Positions 1-7,071 of a DNA stretch of 47,782 nt are shown one piece after another. The stretch is from assembly GCA_011525695.1 (NCBI GenBank), contig WYBX01000076.1:1-47782 (forward strand), read 5' to 3'. Both the position numbers and the translations under genes were made by a program. Every line of letters begins with the position of its first letter. Position 1 is the first letter of the stretch. Source of the DNA: Verrucomicrobiia bacterium (GTDB taxonomy: Bacteria > Verrucomicrobiota > Verrucomicrobiia > Opitutales > Opitutaceae). The notes under the pieces are model-generated. The model saw only the letters and a program-made list of their open reading frames with translations. It did not search any database and was not told the DNA's origin.

Positions 1-355
1 CGTCGATCCGGATGCCATGTGCGAGCAGCCGGCGCAAGGCGTCGGCGAGATCAGCGCGGGTCGGATAAAGAATCGCGGCGTGAAAGAGCCCGGTCGTTCC
101 GGGGGCCGGCGGCTGGCCACCGCGGCTCTCCCACGTGTTGAGGCCGATGTGATGATGGTAGCCGCCCGCGGAAAGAAACGCCGCCTGGCGACCGAACCGA
201 TCGGTGACCTCGAACCCGAGGACGTCGCGGTAGAACGCGATCGCGCGCTCGAGATCAGCAACCTTCAGGTGCACGTGACCGATTGAGACGCCGGCCGCGA
301 TCGGGCGACTTGGCGATGGCGGAGGATTGGGAGTGTTGCGTGATGTCGATCGCAT
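1..355 (-). CDS. VOC-family (glyoxalase/catechol 2,3-dioxygenase-like) protein, 3' end beyond window
   Basis: Partial gene: 118 codons are visible and the reading frame is open to the left edge, so the C-terminus is missing. Read on the minus strand from the ATG at 355, a proline/serine-rich leader of about 24 residues is followed by GHVHLKVADLERAIAFYRD, the classic first beta-alpha unit of the vicinal oxygen chelate fold. Then come LGFEVTDRFGRQAAFLSAG, YHHHIGLNTWESRG and GLFHAAILYPTRADLA. The early His and the YHHHIG/NTW segment are what CatE/YfiE-type ring-cleaving dioxygenases show at metal and substrate positions. Known of the family: divalent-metal enzymes acting on catechols or glyoxal adducts. 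The exact substrate cannot be told from half a protein. A later start nearer the GHVHLK segment is possible because the leader is low in complexity. Confidence 0.85.
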   Translation of the reverse strand, partial: MRSTSRNTPNPPPSPSRPIAAGVSIGHVHLKVADLERAIAFYRDVLGFEVTDRFGRQAAFLSAGGYHHHIGLNTWESRGGQPPAPGTTGLFHAAILYPTRADLADALRRLLAHGIRID

Positions 356-1221
356 GGCTGGAAGGATACTCAGATGGGGCCGCGCTGGCCAATGCGCAGA
401 CCGTGCCGTCGTCATGCGCCATGCGCATGGACGCCTCGGCATCCAAAGGCATGCAGAATGCGCATGGTCGCGTTTCGACCTGCGCAGTATGCGACAGGGA
501 GCTGCGCTGCTAGGATTTGAGGCATGAAACCACCACCTCATCGAGACCCCGATGTCCACCGTGCCGTCACTTCGGCTCCGCTGGAGAATCACTCCATCGG
601 CGAACGCGGGATGCACGCGATCAACGCACGACCGCCGCCCGCTTTTCACCATCGGCGCTACCCCTCGCTCAGCGATGATGGCGACCTCTATTTTCCGCGC
701 CTTCGGCGTTTGCGCCGGCCCGCAGACGAGAGCGGATCAGTGACGAAGCCGCCGGGCGACACCGACGAGTTGCCGCATGTCTCCGTTCGCGCATTCGCGT
801 TGCTGGCAATCATCGTGATTATTACTGCCCTTGTTGCCGGGGCTTGATTTCAGAGCGGTAATCCTGCGCTGAGCCCAGTGAAGCTTGACAATAATTTTTT
901 TGAGACCACAGGTGCCTTCATCGTGAACCCTAACGCGCATCAGAAATTGAATTTCTGCGCCCGCCAGCAAATGGCGGCGGGCGGTGTGTTGTATATCTGC
1001 CCCGAGCGGCCCGGCGCCGCGAGCTAAAGGTCACCGCGCAGAGCGGGACCTGAGACGCGGCACCGGGTTAACAACGTCGGACTTTTCTGCCGCGGCGCGT
1101 CAATCGGACGTGCGCGCGAAAACTTCACCCCGACCGCGCTGTTGCGCGGTCATGTCCCGAAACCCGCCCAACTGTCCGCACGCTCATGCGTGCGGTGCCG
1201 GGCACTGCCTGGGTAACTCCC
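356..1221. other. Intergenic stretch without a convincing gene
   Basis: About 870 bases lie between the VOC gene and the metallophosphoesterase. Several short open frames exist on both strands, but none has recognisable domains. The only one with a plausible product is the C-terminal hydrophobic piece at 740-847, listed separately. A TTGACA hexamer at 885-890 has no matching -10 box at the usual distance. I see no RNA gene or repeat here. Confidence 0.5.
740..847 (+). CDS. Candidate 35-residue single-pass membrane miniprotein
   Basis: A GTG at 740 opens a 35-residue frame: a short hydrophilic start (TKPPGDTDELPHVSVRAF) followed by one strongly hydrophobic helix, ALLAIIVIITALVAGA, which ends at the stop. 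The same frame is open back to an ATG at 524, but that upstream part looks like non-coding GC-rich translation. No family is recognised and there is no clear ribosome binding site. It is listed only because a clean C-terminal transmembrane helix is unlikely by chance; it could still be spurious. Confidence 0.25.
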   Translation: MTKPPGDTDELPHVSVRAFALLAIIVIITALVAGA

Positions 1222-1938
1222 ATGACCATCCTTCACGTCACTGATTTTCACTTCAACCAGCGCTGGTTCGACTGGCTGCTGCATCGTGCGCCGCCGCACG
1301 ACCTCACGGTCATGTCGGGCGATCTGCTTGACCTGGCGAGCGCCACGCCGCACCGCCAGCAAATCGCGTGGGTGTCCGGCTGGCTGAGCCGCTATCCGCG
1401 ACTGCTCTGCGTAGCCAGCGGCAACCACGACCTCGAATGGCACGATCAAACGGGGCGCTGGATGCCGGCCTACTGGCTGCGCTACATCGCGAATCCCCAT
1501 CTCTGGATCGACGGCCAGCGTCTGAAGCTGAATGGCACCTCGATTCTCAACATCGGTTGCACCACGCGGCCCAAGGGCGGTGACGCCGATGTCTGGGTCG
1601 TGCATGCCGGGCCGGCGAACATGCAGGTCACCGTACGCGCGAGCGGTGGTGACGGCGGCGACCCGGACTTGAACGCGGCTTTGACCCGCTATGCGCCGCG
1701 GCTCGTCCTTTCCGGTCACGTGCACGATCCGCTGCGCTGGCGTCAGCACCACGGCGAAACTCTGTTGCTCAACCCAGGCGCGGCTCCCCAGGCCGAGGTT
1801 CCCAACCACATCCTTGTCCGCACCGACGACCTGAGTTGCCGGTTCTTCGGCAGCCGCGGCGAGGAGCCGCGTGAGGCGTCGCTCGATGGTGTCGCTCCCC
1901 ACGACGCGGACGAGGTTGCCGCCGCGGCCGTCGCCTAG
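1222..1938 (+). CDS. Calcineurin-like metallophosphoesterase
   Basis: A 238-residue protein of the calcineurin-like phosphoesterase family. The metal-binding motifs appear in order: D8-x-H10 in HVTDFHF, GD with D34 in MSGDLLD, GNHD with N68/H69, H128 in VVHAGP, and GHVH with H166/H168. All expected ligands are present, so it should be an active two-metal phosphoesterase. There is no signal peptide, so it is cytoplasmic. The substrate is not identifiable; the small size and compact GHxH ending resemble the YfcE/ICC-type group. The frame opens 12 codons earlier at 1186, but the fold begins directly at MTILHVTD, so 1222 is preferred. It is the first gene of the plus-strand run that ends at the terminator near 9912. 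Confidence 0.85.
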   Translation: MTILHVTDFHFNQRWFDWLLHRAPPHDLTVMSGDLLDLASATPHRQQIAWVSGWLSRYPRLLCVASGNHDLEWHDQTGRWMPAYWLRYIANPHLWIDGQRLKLNGTSILNIGCTTRPKGGDADVWVVHAGPANMQVTVRASGGDGGDPDLNAALTRYAPRLVLSGHVHDPLRWRQHHGETLLLNPGAAPQAEVPNHILVRTDDLSCRFFGSRGEEPREASLDGVAPHDADEVAAAAVA

Positions 1939-2022
1939 CCGTTGTCGCTTTCCGTGCGACTCCGCGGGCGCTCCCAGCGCAGCGGCGCCGCTACCCATCC
2001 AAGCCCAAACAAAAATATCATC

Positions 2023-2454
2023 ATGAATCACACTCCAATCTATATTTCCCCTGAGGATAACTCGAAGCTCCGCCTGCTGATCGCGACGGCACTCTATTCC
2101 CGGACCAGCGCGGCACTCTCGAAACTGCGCCATGAGCTGGACCGTGCCCTGGTCGTCGATCCCGCCGATTTCCCGGGCGGCGTCGTCACGATGAACTCAA
2201 CCGTCGAGTTCGAGGACCTCGGGACCAGCGAAATCGAGGAATACACGATCACGTTCCCGGAAAACGCGGACGTTGAACGCCACCGCATCTCGATTCTTGC
2301 CCCCATCGGCCTTGCGCTCATCGGCTGCCGGGTCGGTGACATCGTGAAGTGGGCCACCCCGGGTGGGATCCGGCAGCTCAAGGTGCGGCGAGTGGCGCCG
2401 CCGGCTGCGGATCCCACCACGCCGGAGATCTTCGCCCGCTTGGCCACGGCCTAG
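2023..2454 (+). CDS. rnk: GreA/GreB-like, Rnk-type regulator (regulator of nucleoside diphosphate kinase)
   Basis: A 143-residue protein. The N-terminus (IYISPEDNSKLRLLI) and a short helical segment precede a GreA/GreB C-terminal-type beta domain: VTMNSTVEFEDL, EEYTITFPENADVERHRISILAPIGLALIG and the G-D-I-V-KWATPGG loop. This is the arrangement of Rnk, a GreA-fold protein that binds RNA polymerase but has a short coiled coil lacking the acidic tip needed for transcript cleavage. The match is by motif, so the symbol is provisional. The start at 2023 is preceded by AAATATCATC with no Shine-Dalgarno; the frame is open upstream to 1942, but that part is not protein-like. It lies between the phosphoesterase and homospermidine synthase genes in a same-strand run. 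Confidence 0.8.
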   Translation: MNHTPIYISPEDNSKLRLLIATALYSRTSAALSKLRHELDRALVVDPADFPGGVVTMNSTVEFEDLGTSEIEEYTITFPENADVERHRISILAPIGLALIGCRVGDIVKWATPGGIRQLKVRRVAPPAADPTTPEIFARLATA

Positions 2455-2528
2455 CACTGGCGTCTGCGTTCGTTCACCCGCCCGCGGCCCGGCTTCGGGC
2501 CGCACAAACCTCAACTGCTCTCCCTTCC

Positions 2529-3974
2529 ATGGAATTCAAGAATCGTATTGTGATGATAGGATATGGCGTCGTCGCCCAGGCGGTGCTGCCGATGCTCGTC
2601 AAGCATTTGCGCGTGCCCTGTGCGAAGATCGTGGTGATCGATTTTGTCGATCGCACGGCGGCGCTGAAGCCATGGATGGAGAAGGGACTCCGGTTCTTCC
2701 ACGAGCGGGTCACGCCGTTCAGCCTCGCGCGGCTGCTGTCCGCGCACGCTCAGGCGGGCGACCTCATCGTCGACCTTGCCTGGAGCGTCGACTTCTTCGA
2801 CATCGTCCAATGGGCGCACGACAACGAGGTGCTTTATGTCAATGCGTCACTGGAGTCTTGGGACCCCGCGGCGGAGATGCATCGGAAGCCCATCCTCGAG
2901 AAATCGCTGTATAGTCGTTACACGAAGCTGCTGCCCATGATCGAAAGGTGGCGTGGTGGCACGACCGCCGTGGTGGACCATGGGGCGAATCCCGGCCTCG
3001 TTTCGCACTTCGTGAAGGCGGGCCTCCTGGACATCGGTGCCGCCGTGCTGCGCGAAAACAAGCTCTCCGCGGCACGCAAGCGGCGGATCGAACGACTGCG
3101 CGAGGACGAATCCTTCCCCCAACTCGCCCGCGAACTCGGCGTGAAGGTCATCCACTGCAGCGAGTGGGACAGCCAGCGCGCCGACAAGGCGAAGTCACCG
3201 GACGAGTTCGTGTCCACCTGGAGTCCGGAGGGGATGTGGGAAGAATCCATCTCCCCGTCCGAAATCGGCTGGGGGACGCACGAGCGGTGGATGCCATCGC
3301 TCGCCACGCAGCCCGACACCGGGCCCGGCAACCAGATTGTCCTTCCGCAGATGGGACTGAACACCTGGATTCGCTCCTGGGTGCCGAACCAGGAGATCGT
3401 CGGCATGGTCGTGACCCACGGCGAGTCGTTCGGCCTTTCGCATGCCCTGACCGTGCGGGAAAGCGGGCGGGCCGTTTACCGACCGACGGTGCATTACGCG
3501 TATCTGCCGTGCAACGACTCCATGGTCTCGATGCACGAGCTGCGCGCACGCAATTACGAGCTGCATCCGAGGACGCGCATCCTCACCGATGAAATCGTTG
3601 CGGGTCAGGATGTCGTCGGGGCGCTCATCATGGGCCACCGCTTCCGCTCCTGGTGGACGGGCAGCACGCTTTCAATCACCGAGGCGCGCAAGAAGATCCC
3701 CGGGGTCAACGCCACCGCCGTGCAGGTCGCCTCCGGCGTCCTGGCCGGTGTAGCCTGGGCCATTCGGAATCCGCAGCGCGGCGTGTGCCTCCCCGAGGAC
3801 CTTCCGCACGACGAGATTCTCGATGTCGCCCGTCCGTATCTCGGCACCATTTCCTCGGCGCGCTCCGACTGGACGCCGCTCAGCCGCCACCGCGTCTACT
3901 TCGAGGAACGAGCCGAGTCGCAGATCGACCGGTCCGACCCGTGGCAGTTTCGCAACTTCATCTTCCGACCGTGA
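2529..3974 (+). CDS. hss: Homospermidine synthase
   Basis: A 481-residue protein, close to the ~477 residues of bacterial homospermidine synthases. It starts with a Rossmann fold (IVMIGYGVVAQAVLP, then IVVIDFVDRT). It continues with the family's characteristic segments DLIVDLAWSVDFFDIVQWA, YVNASLESWDP, VVDHGANPGLVSHFVK, CSEWDSQRADK, GWGTHE and PHDEILDVARPYLG. Known of the family: NAD-dependent transfer of an aminobutyl group between putrescine units (or from spermidine) to make sym-homospermidine, in a fold related to saccharopine dehydrogenase. Putrescine-site acidic residues cannot be confirmed without an alignment, but conservation is strong throughout. The frame opens upstream to 2349, inside rnk; the start at 2529 begins exactly at the fold. 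The MscS gene follows after 28 bases. Confidence 0.95.
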   Translation: MEFKNRIVMIGYGVVAQAVLPMLVKHLRVPCAKIVVIDFVDRTAALKPWMEKGLRFFHERVTPFSLARLLSAHAQAGDLIVDLAWSVDFFDIVQWAHDNEVLYVNASLESWDPAAEMHRKPILEKSLYSRYTKLLPMIERWRGGTTAVVDHGANPGLVSHFVKAGLLDIGAAVLRENKLSAARKRRIERLREDESFPQLARELGVKVIHCSEWDSQRADKAKSPDEFVSTWSPEGMWEESISPSEIGWGTHERWMPSLATQPDTGPGNQIVLPQMGLNTWIRSWVPNQEIVGMVVTHGESFGLSHALTVRESGRAVYRPTVHYAYLPCNDSMVSMHELRARNYELHPRTRILTDEIVAGQDVVGALIMGHRFRSWWTGSTLSITEARKKIPGVNATAVQVASGVLAGVAWAIRNPQRGVCLPEDLPHDEILDVARPYLGTISSARSDWTPLSRHRVYFEERAESQIDRSDPWQFRNFIFRP

Positions 3975-4002
3975 TGCACCCACGCCGGCAACTCTCCTGA
4001 TC

Positions 4003-4545
4003 ATGACCTCTTTCGATCGATTTTCGTTCTCCTTCCCTCACCTGGTCGGACTCGCTCTTATGACGGCTGCCGCGGTTCTGGCGATGGTTCTCATCGCCCG
4101 TCTGCGTCGCAGGCGTGCAGCCGCGCCTGCGTTTGTGCGACGTCGACTCGGCCTGCCGAGCGGGGTTGCCCGCTGGCTGGTGATCGGCGTTGCGACGGTC
4201 GCCGCCTTGCTTGCGCTTGGTATCGACCTGCAGGGGTTGTGGTCCACTTTGGTCGCGGCGCTAAGCCTTGTTGCGATCGGGTTTGTGGCAATGTGGAGCA
4301 TTTTGAGCCATATGCTCGCATCGATCCTAATCGTGGTCTTCCGACCATTTGAGGTCGGTGATCACATTGAGATTGTTGGCGACGATCGCGTGGTTGGAGA
4401 CGTCGTTGATCTCAATCCGGTCTACACGACGCTTCACACGGAGGACGGCGGCACACTCCAAGTGCCGAACAATCTTTTCTTCCAGAAGGCAGTGAAACGC
4501 CAGCCGCCGGCAGCGCTGGCGCTGCCCGAGCCATCTGCCGCATAG
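4003..4545 (+). CDS. Short MscS-family mechanosensitive channel
   Basis: A 180-residue membrane protein, clearly shorter than E. coli MscS (286). It has an N-terminal transmembrane helix (LVGLALMTAAAVLAMVLIA), an Arg-rich linker, a second helix (WLVIGVATVAALLALGI) and then the pore-lining TM3 plus beta-domain signature: LVAALSLVAIGFVAMWSILSHM followed by FRPFEVGDHIEI and LQVPNNLFF. It stops just after PNNLFF, so most of the C-terminal alpha/beta vestibule is absent. Known role: relief of turgor on hypo-osmotic shock. Such minimal MscS proteins are common, but gating would differ from the full-length channel. Start context is CTGATC-ATG with no Shine-Dalgarno. It sits between homospermidine synthase and the first aldo/keto-reductase-like gene, consistent with an osmotic or ion-stress operon. 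Confidence 0.9.
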   Translation: MTSFDRFSFSFPHLVGLALMTAAAVLAMVLIARLRRRRAAAPAFVRRRLGLPSGVARWLVIGVATVAALLALGIDLQGLWSTLVAALSLVAIGFVAMWSILSHMLASILIVVFRPFEVGDHIEIVGDDRVVGDVVDLNPVYTTLHTEDGGTLQVPNNLFFQKAVKRQPPAALALPEPSAA

Positions 4546-4562
4546 CCAAACCGGAGCCACCC

Positions 4563-5561
4563 ATGAAACTAAAGAGACAGAAATTTGGCCGTACCGACCA
4601 TCGTGTCTCCGAACTTTGTCTCAGCACGTCGAGTTTCTCGCGCTACGCGAGCCACGAGGAGTCGTTCGCGATTCTGGATGCGTTCCGTCAGGCCGGGGGC
4701 AATTTCATTCAGACGAGCGGCATCTGCCCGGGAGTGAATCTTGGGGATGGCTTCCTGGGCATGCCCGAGGAGTTGCTGGGTCGCTGGCTGAAGCGTCACC
4801 GGATCAATCGCCGCGACATTGTCATCGCCACGCGGATTGCCCTGACCCGGCCGGTGATTGGCGGCCTCGCGACCTACACCGAACTAATTCGCCAATGCGT
4901 GGGGGACTCCAGCCGCCGGATCGGGTGCGGCTACGTGGATTTCCTCATTGTTGAGTGGACCGATGGTATCGCGCCCCTCGCTGAGAGCATGGCGGCGTTC
5001 GAAGCTGTCATCGGATCGGGTGAGGTCCGTCATATCGTGCCCGCGAATTTTGGGATCGGCCGCATGCTCGAATGCATCGCCGCCACGCGGCGCGAACCGC
5101 GAGCCATCGCCGGTGTCCAGGGCGACTACTCCCTCGCCAACCGACTGCCGTTCGAGGGTGGCATGGCAAGACTGAGCGCGGACCATGGGTTCGGCGTCAT
5201 TGCGCGCTCGCCGCTCGCCGGCGGCTATCTGGCCAGTCGCGGACTCTCAAGCGGACTGGGTGCTCTTCGCCATCGGGGGGCCCGTGACCGCCATGCGGCG
5301 ATTGCCGCGGAGGGAATCTGGCCGGCGCTGTCATCGATCGCTCGCCAGCATCGCTGCTCACCGGCGCAGGTTGCCCTCTCATGGGTGCTCGCTCATCGCC
5401 AAATATCCTCCGTCCTCATCAGCGTATCGACCGTGGATCAGTTCCGTGAGCTGCTCTCGGCCACCCACCTTCAGCTGGCGGATGAGGTTACGGCCCGGCT
5501 TGGCCGGACTCCCGTCCGTCCCCCGTCTCGTGTTCTTACACTCCAGGAACAGCGGATCTGA
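4563..5561 (+). CDS. Aldo/keto-reductase-fold protein lacking the catalytic tetrad (pseudoenzyme 1)
   Basis: A 332-residue protein with clear aldo/keto reductase architecture: FGRTDHRVSELCL at the N-terminus, GGNFIQTSG, the IVIATRIAL strand, then VQGDYSL, SPLAGGYL and PAQVALSWVLAHRQI near the end. The conserved catalytic tetrad Asp-Tyr-Lys-His is replaced throughout: Q50 stands where D of 'F.DTA..Y' belongs, C55 for the Tyr, R91 for Lys in 'ATK', and E131 in DFLIVEW for the His. The nucleotide-binding half keeps its motifs. Redox chemistry of the usual kind is therefore unlikely; a binding, sensor or scaffold role is my inference. It is followed after 6 bases by a PAS gene and then a paralogue with matching losses. 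An upstream GGAG supports the start. Confidence 0.88.
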   Translation: MKLKRQKFGRTDHRVSELCLSTSSFSRYASHEESFAILDAFRQAGGNFIQTSGICPGVNLGDGFLGMPEELLGRWLKRHRINRRDIVIATRIALTRPVIGGLATYTELIRQCVGDSSRRIGCGYVDFLIVEWTDGIAPLAESMAAFEAVIGSGEVRHIVPANFGIGRMLECIAATRREPRAIAGVQGDYSLANRLPFEGGMARLSADHGFGVIARSPLAGGYLASRGLSSGLGALRHRGARDRHAAIAAEGIWPALSSIARQHRCSPAQVALSWVLAHRQISSVLISVSTVDQFRELLSATHLQLADEVTARLGRTPVRPPSRVLTLQEQRI

Positions 5562-5567
5562 AACATC

Positions 5568-6050
5568 ATGAACCTCGTCCTTTCTCCCAGTACTGAACGC
5601 TTCGTCAAACGCATGGATTGCCATGCTACCCTCGATCGTCTCATCGGCAATCTGAGGGGCTTCCTTTACCGTCGCCGACACGATCCGTTGTGGACGATGG
5701 AGTTTGTGAGCATCGGATGTCGCGACATCACGGGCTACGATCCGCATCGTTTCATTGAAAACGCCAGCATCGCCTATGGTGACTTGATCGCGCGAGCCGA
5801 CTGGCAGCGCGTCAATGACCGCGTGCGGCTGGCCGTTCTCCAACGTCAGCGCGCGACCATCGAATACCGGATTCGCACTGCGCACGGCGCGTGGATTCAG
5901 GTGGAGGATCGCTTTGAGCCGGTCGTGGATTCCGCGGGGAAGGTCCTCGCCATCGAAGGCATCGTCGACCGAGTCCGCTGCACGTCAGTTCCCGCCAGGT
6001 TCTCGCGGGAGCGCCTTCCCGACAGCTGCAACGCTTCATCCTCTAACTAA
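5568..6050 (+). CDS. Single-domain PAS sensor protein
   Basis: A 160-residue protein consisting of one PAS fold-3 domain: an N-terminal helix (CHATLDRLIGNLRGFLYRRR), then MEFVSIGCRDITGYDPHRFIENAS, DLIARADWQRVNDRVRLAVLQ, IEYRIRTAHGAWIQVEDRFEPVVDSAGKVLAIEGIVDRV. This matches the 'xGFLYR...M.FvS.G...ltGY...' pattern common at the front of sensor kinases, but no kinase, cyclase or output domain follows. The C-terminal ~15 residues are Ser/Arg-rich and probably disordered. PAS domains bind ligands or cofactors and dimerise; which applies here is not visible. It sits 6 bases after and 6 bases before two aldo/keto-reductase-fold pseudoenzymes, so a partnership with them is a reasonable inference. 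Confidence 0.88.
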   Translation: MNLVLSPSTERFVKRMDCHATLDRLIGNLRGFLYRRRHDPLWTMEFVSIGCRDITGYDPHRFIENASIAYGDLIARADWQRVNDRVRLAVLQRQRATIEYRIRTAHGAWIQVEDRFEPVVDSAGKVLAIEGIVDRVRCTSVPARFSRERLPDSCNASSSN

Positions 6051-6056
6051 CACATC

Positions 6057-7046
6057 ATGAAGAAACGAAAACTCGGCCGCACAGATCTTCAGGTCTCTGA
6101 ATTCGCCCTCAACGCTGCCAAATTCGGATGGCAGACGGACGAGGCGGAGTCGTTCGCATTGCTCGATGCCTACCAAGCCTGCGGCGGCAGTTTGATTCAA
6201 ACGCTCGGCCTCCCGGCGAATTCCGGCGTGGCGGACTTCGCGGATAGCATGTCCGAGGATATCGTCGGACGCTGGCACGAAGGGCGCAATATTGCGCGAG
6301 ACCGGCTCTTGCTGGCGACGCGAATAGCGATCGTTCGTCCCGCGCACGGCGGCAGCATCGCACTTGCCAACCTGATCCGCGCGGCATGCGAACGTTCGCT
6401 GCAGCGGCTCCGGACGAAGCACCTCGATCTCCTGATCTGCGACTGGGACGAGCAAATCGTGCCGGTCGACGACGTGCTTGAAGCGGCCGACATGCTTATC
6501 CGCGCCGGACTCATCCGCTATATCGTGGCCGGTGGATTTCCGCCCTGGCGGGTCGTCGACTCCCTCCACCGCTCCGGAGCACGCAATCATGCCCGCTTCG
6601 AGGCGGTGCAGGCGGAGTATTCATTGATGACGCGCGCAAGATTCGAGGCCGAGGCGCTGGCAATGTGTCGCGAGCACCGGCTTGGCTTTCTGGCCCGTTC
6701 ACCGCTGGCCGGCGGGTTTCTCGGGAAGCGACCGACCCTGATCCGAGAGACGGTCAACCTCGACCGCAGTTGGCAAAACGAACGTTTCGGCAGCAACTCG
6801 GGCGACGCGGTGCTGACGGTGCTCGCTGAAATTGCAGAAAAGCGGCTCGCGTCACCTGCACAGATTGCGCTGGCGTGGGTGTCACGCAATCCGCAGATCT
6901 CCTCCACGCTGGTATCTGCGACGTCGCCGGAGGACCTGCGCGAACTCCTGCGGATAGGGCCCATGAGACTCACCGACGAAGAGATGGGTGCGCTGGCGAG
7001 CGTTTCATCGGTGCAGGACTACCGGATGGAACTCCGTCACGCATGA
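6057..7046 (+). CDS. Aldo/keto-reductase-fold protein lacking the catalytic tetrad (pseudoenzyme 2)
   Basis: A 329-residue paralogue of the gene at 4563. It has KLGRTDLQVSEFAL, GGSLIQTLG, LLLATRIAI, LDLLICDWD, VQAEYSLMTR, SPLAGGFLGKR and PAQIALAWVSRNPQISSTL. The same four catalytic positions are changed: Q48 for Asp, P53 for Tyr, R89 for Lys and D129 for His. Two of these changes (Gln and Arg) are identical to those in the upstream paralogue, and both proteins carry an acidic residue at the His position. That pattern suggests selection for a new role rather than decay. The reading frame is intact and codon use resembles the neighbours. Start context is ACACATC-ATG. The Kef-type antiporter gene begins 25 bases downstream. 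Confidence 0.88.
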   Translation: MKKRKLGRTDLQVSEFALNAAKFGWQTDEAESFALLDAYQACGGSLIQTLGLPANSGVADFADSMSEDIVGRWHEGRNIARDRLLLATRIAIVRPAHGGSIALANLIRAACERSLQRLRTKHLDLLICDWDEQIVPVDDVLEAADMLIRAGLIRYIVAGGFPPWRVVDSLHRSGARNHARFEAVQAEYSLMTRARFEAEALAMCREHRLGFLARSPLAGGFLGKRPTLIRETVNLDRSWQNERFGSNSGDAVLTVLAEIAEKRLASPAQIALAWVSRNPQISSTLVSATSPEDLRELLRIGPMRLTDEEMGALASVSSVQDYRMELRHA

Positions 7047-7071
7047 TCTCACGTCGCAGCGATTCTTAGCC

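Noticed and set aside
885..890. TTGACA as a promoter -35 element
   Set aside because: No plausible -10 hexamer 16-18 bases downstream.
1150..2133. 327-codon minus-strand open frame
   Set aside because: It is opposite the metallophosphoesterase, whose metal motifs are intact; the product is rich in Arg, Gly and Val with no domain. High-GC shadow.
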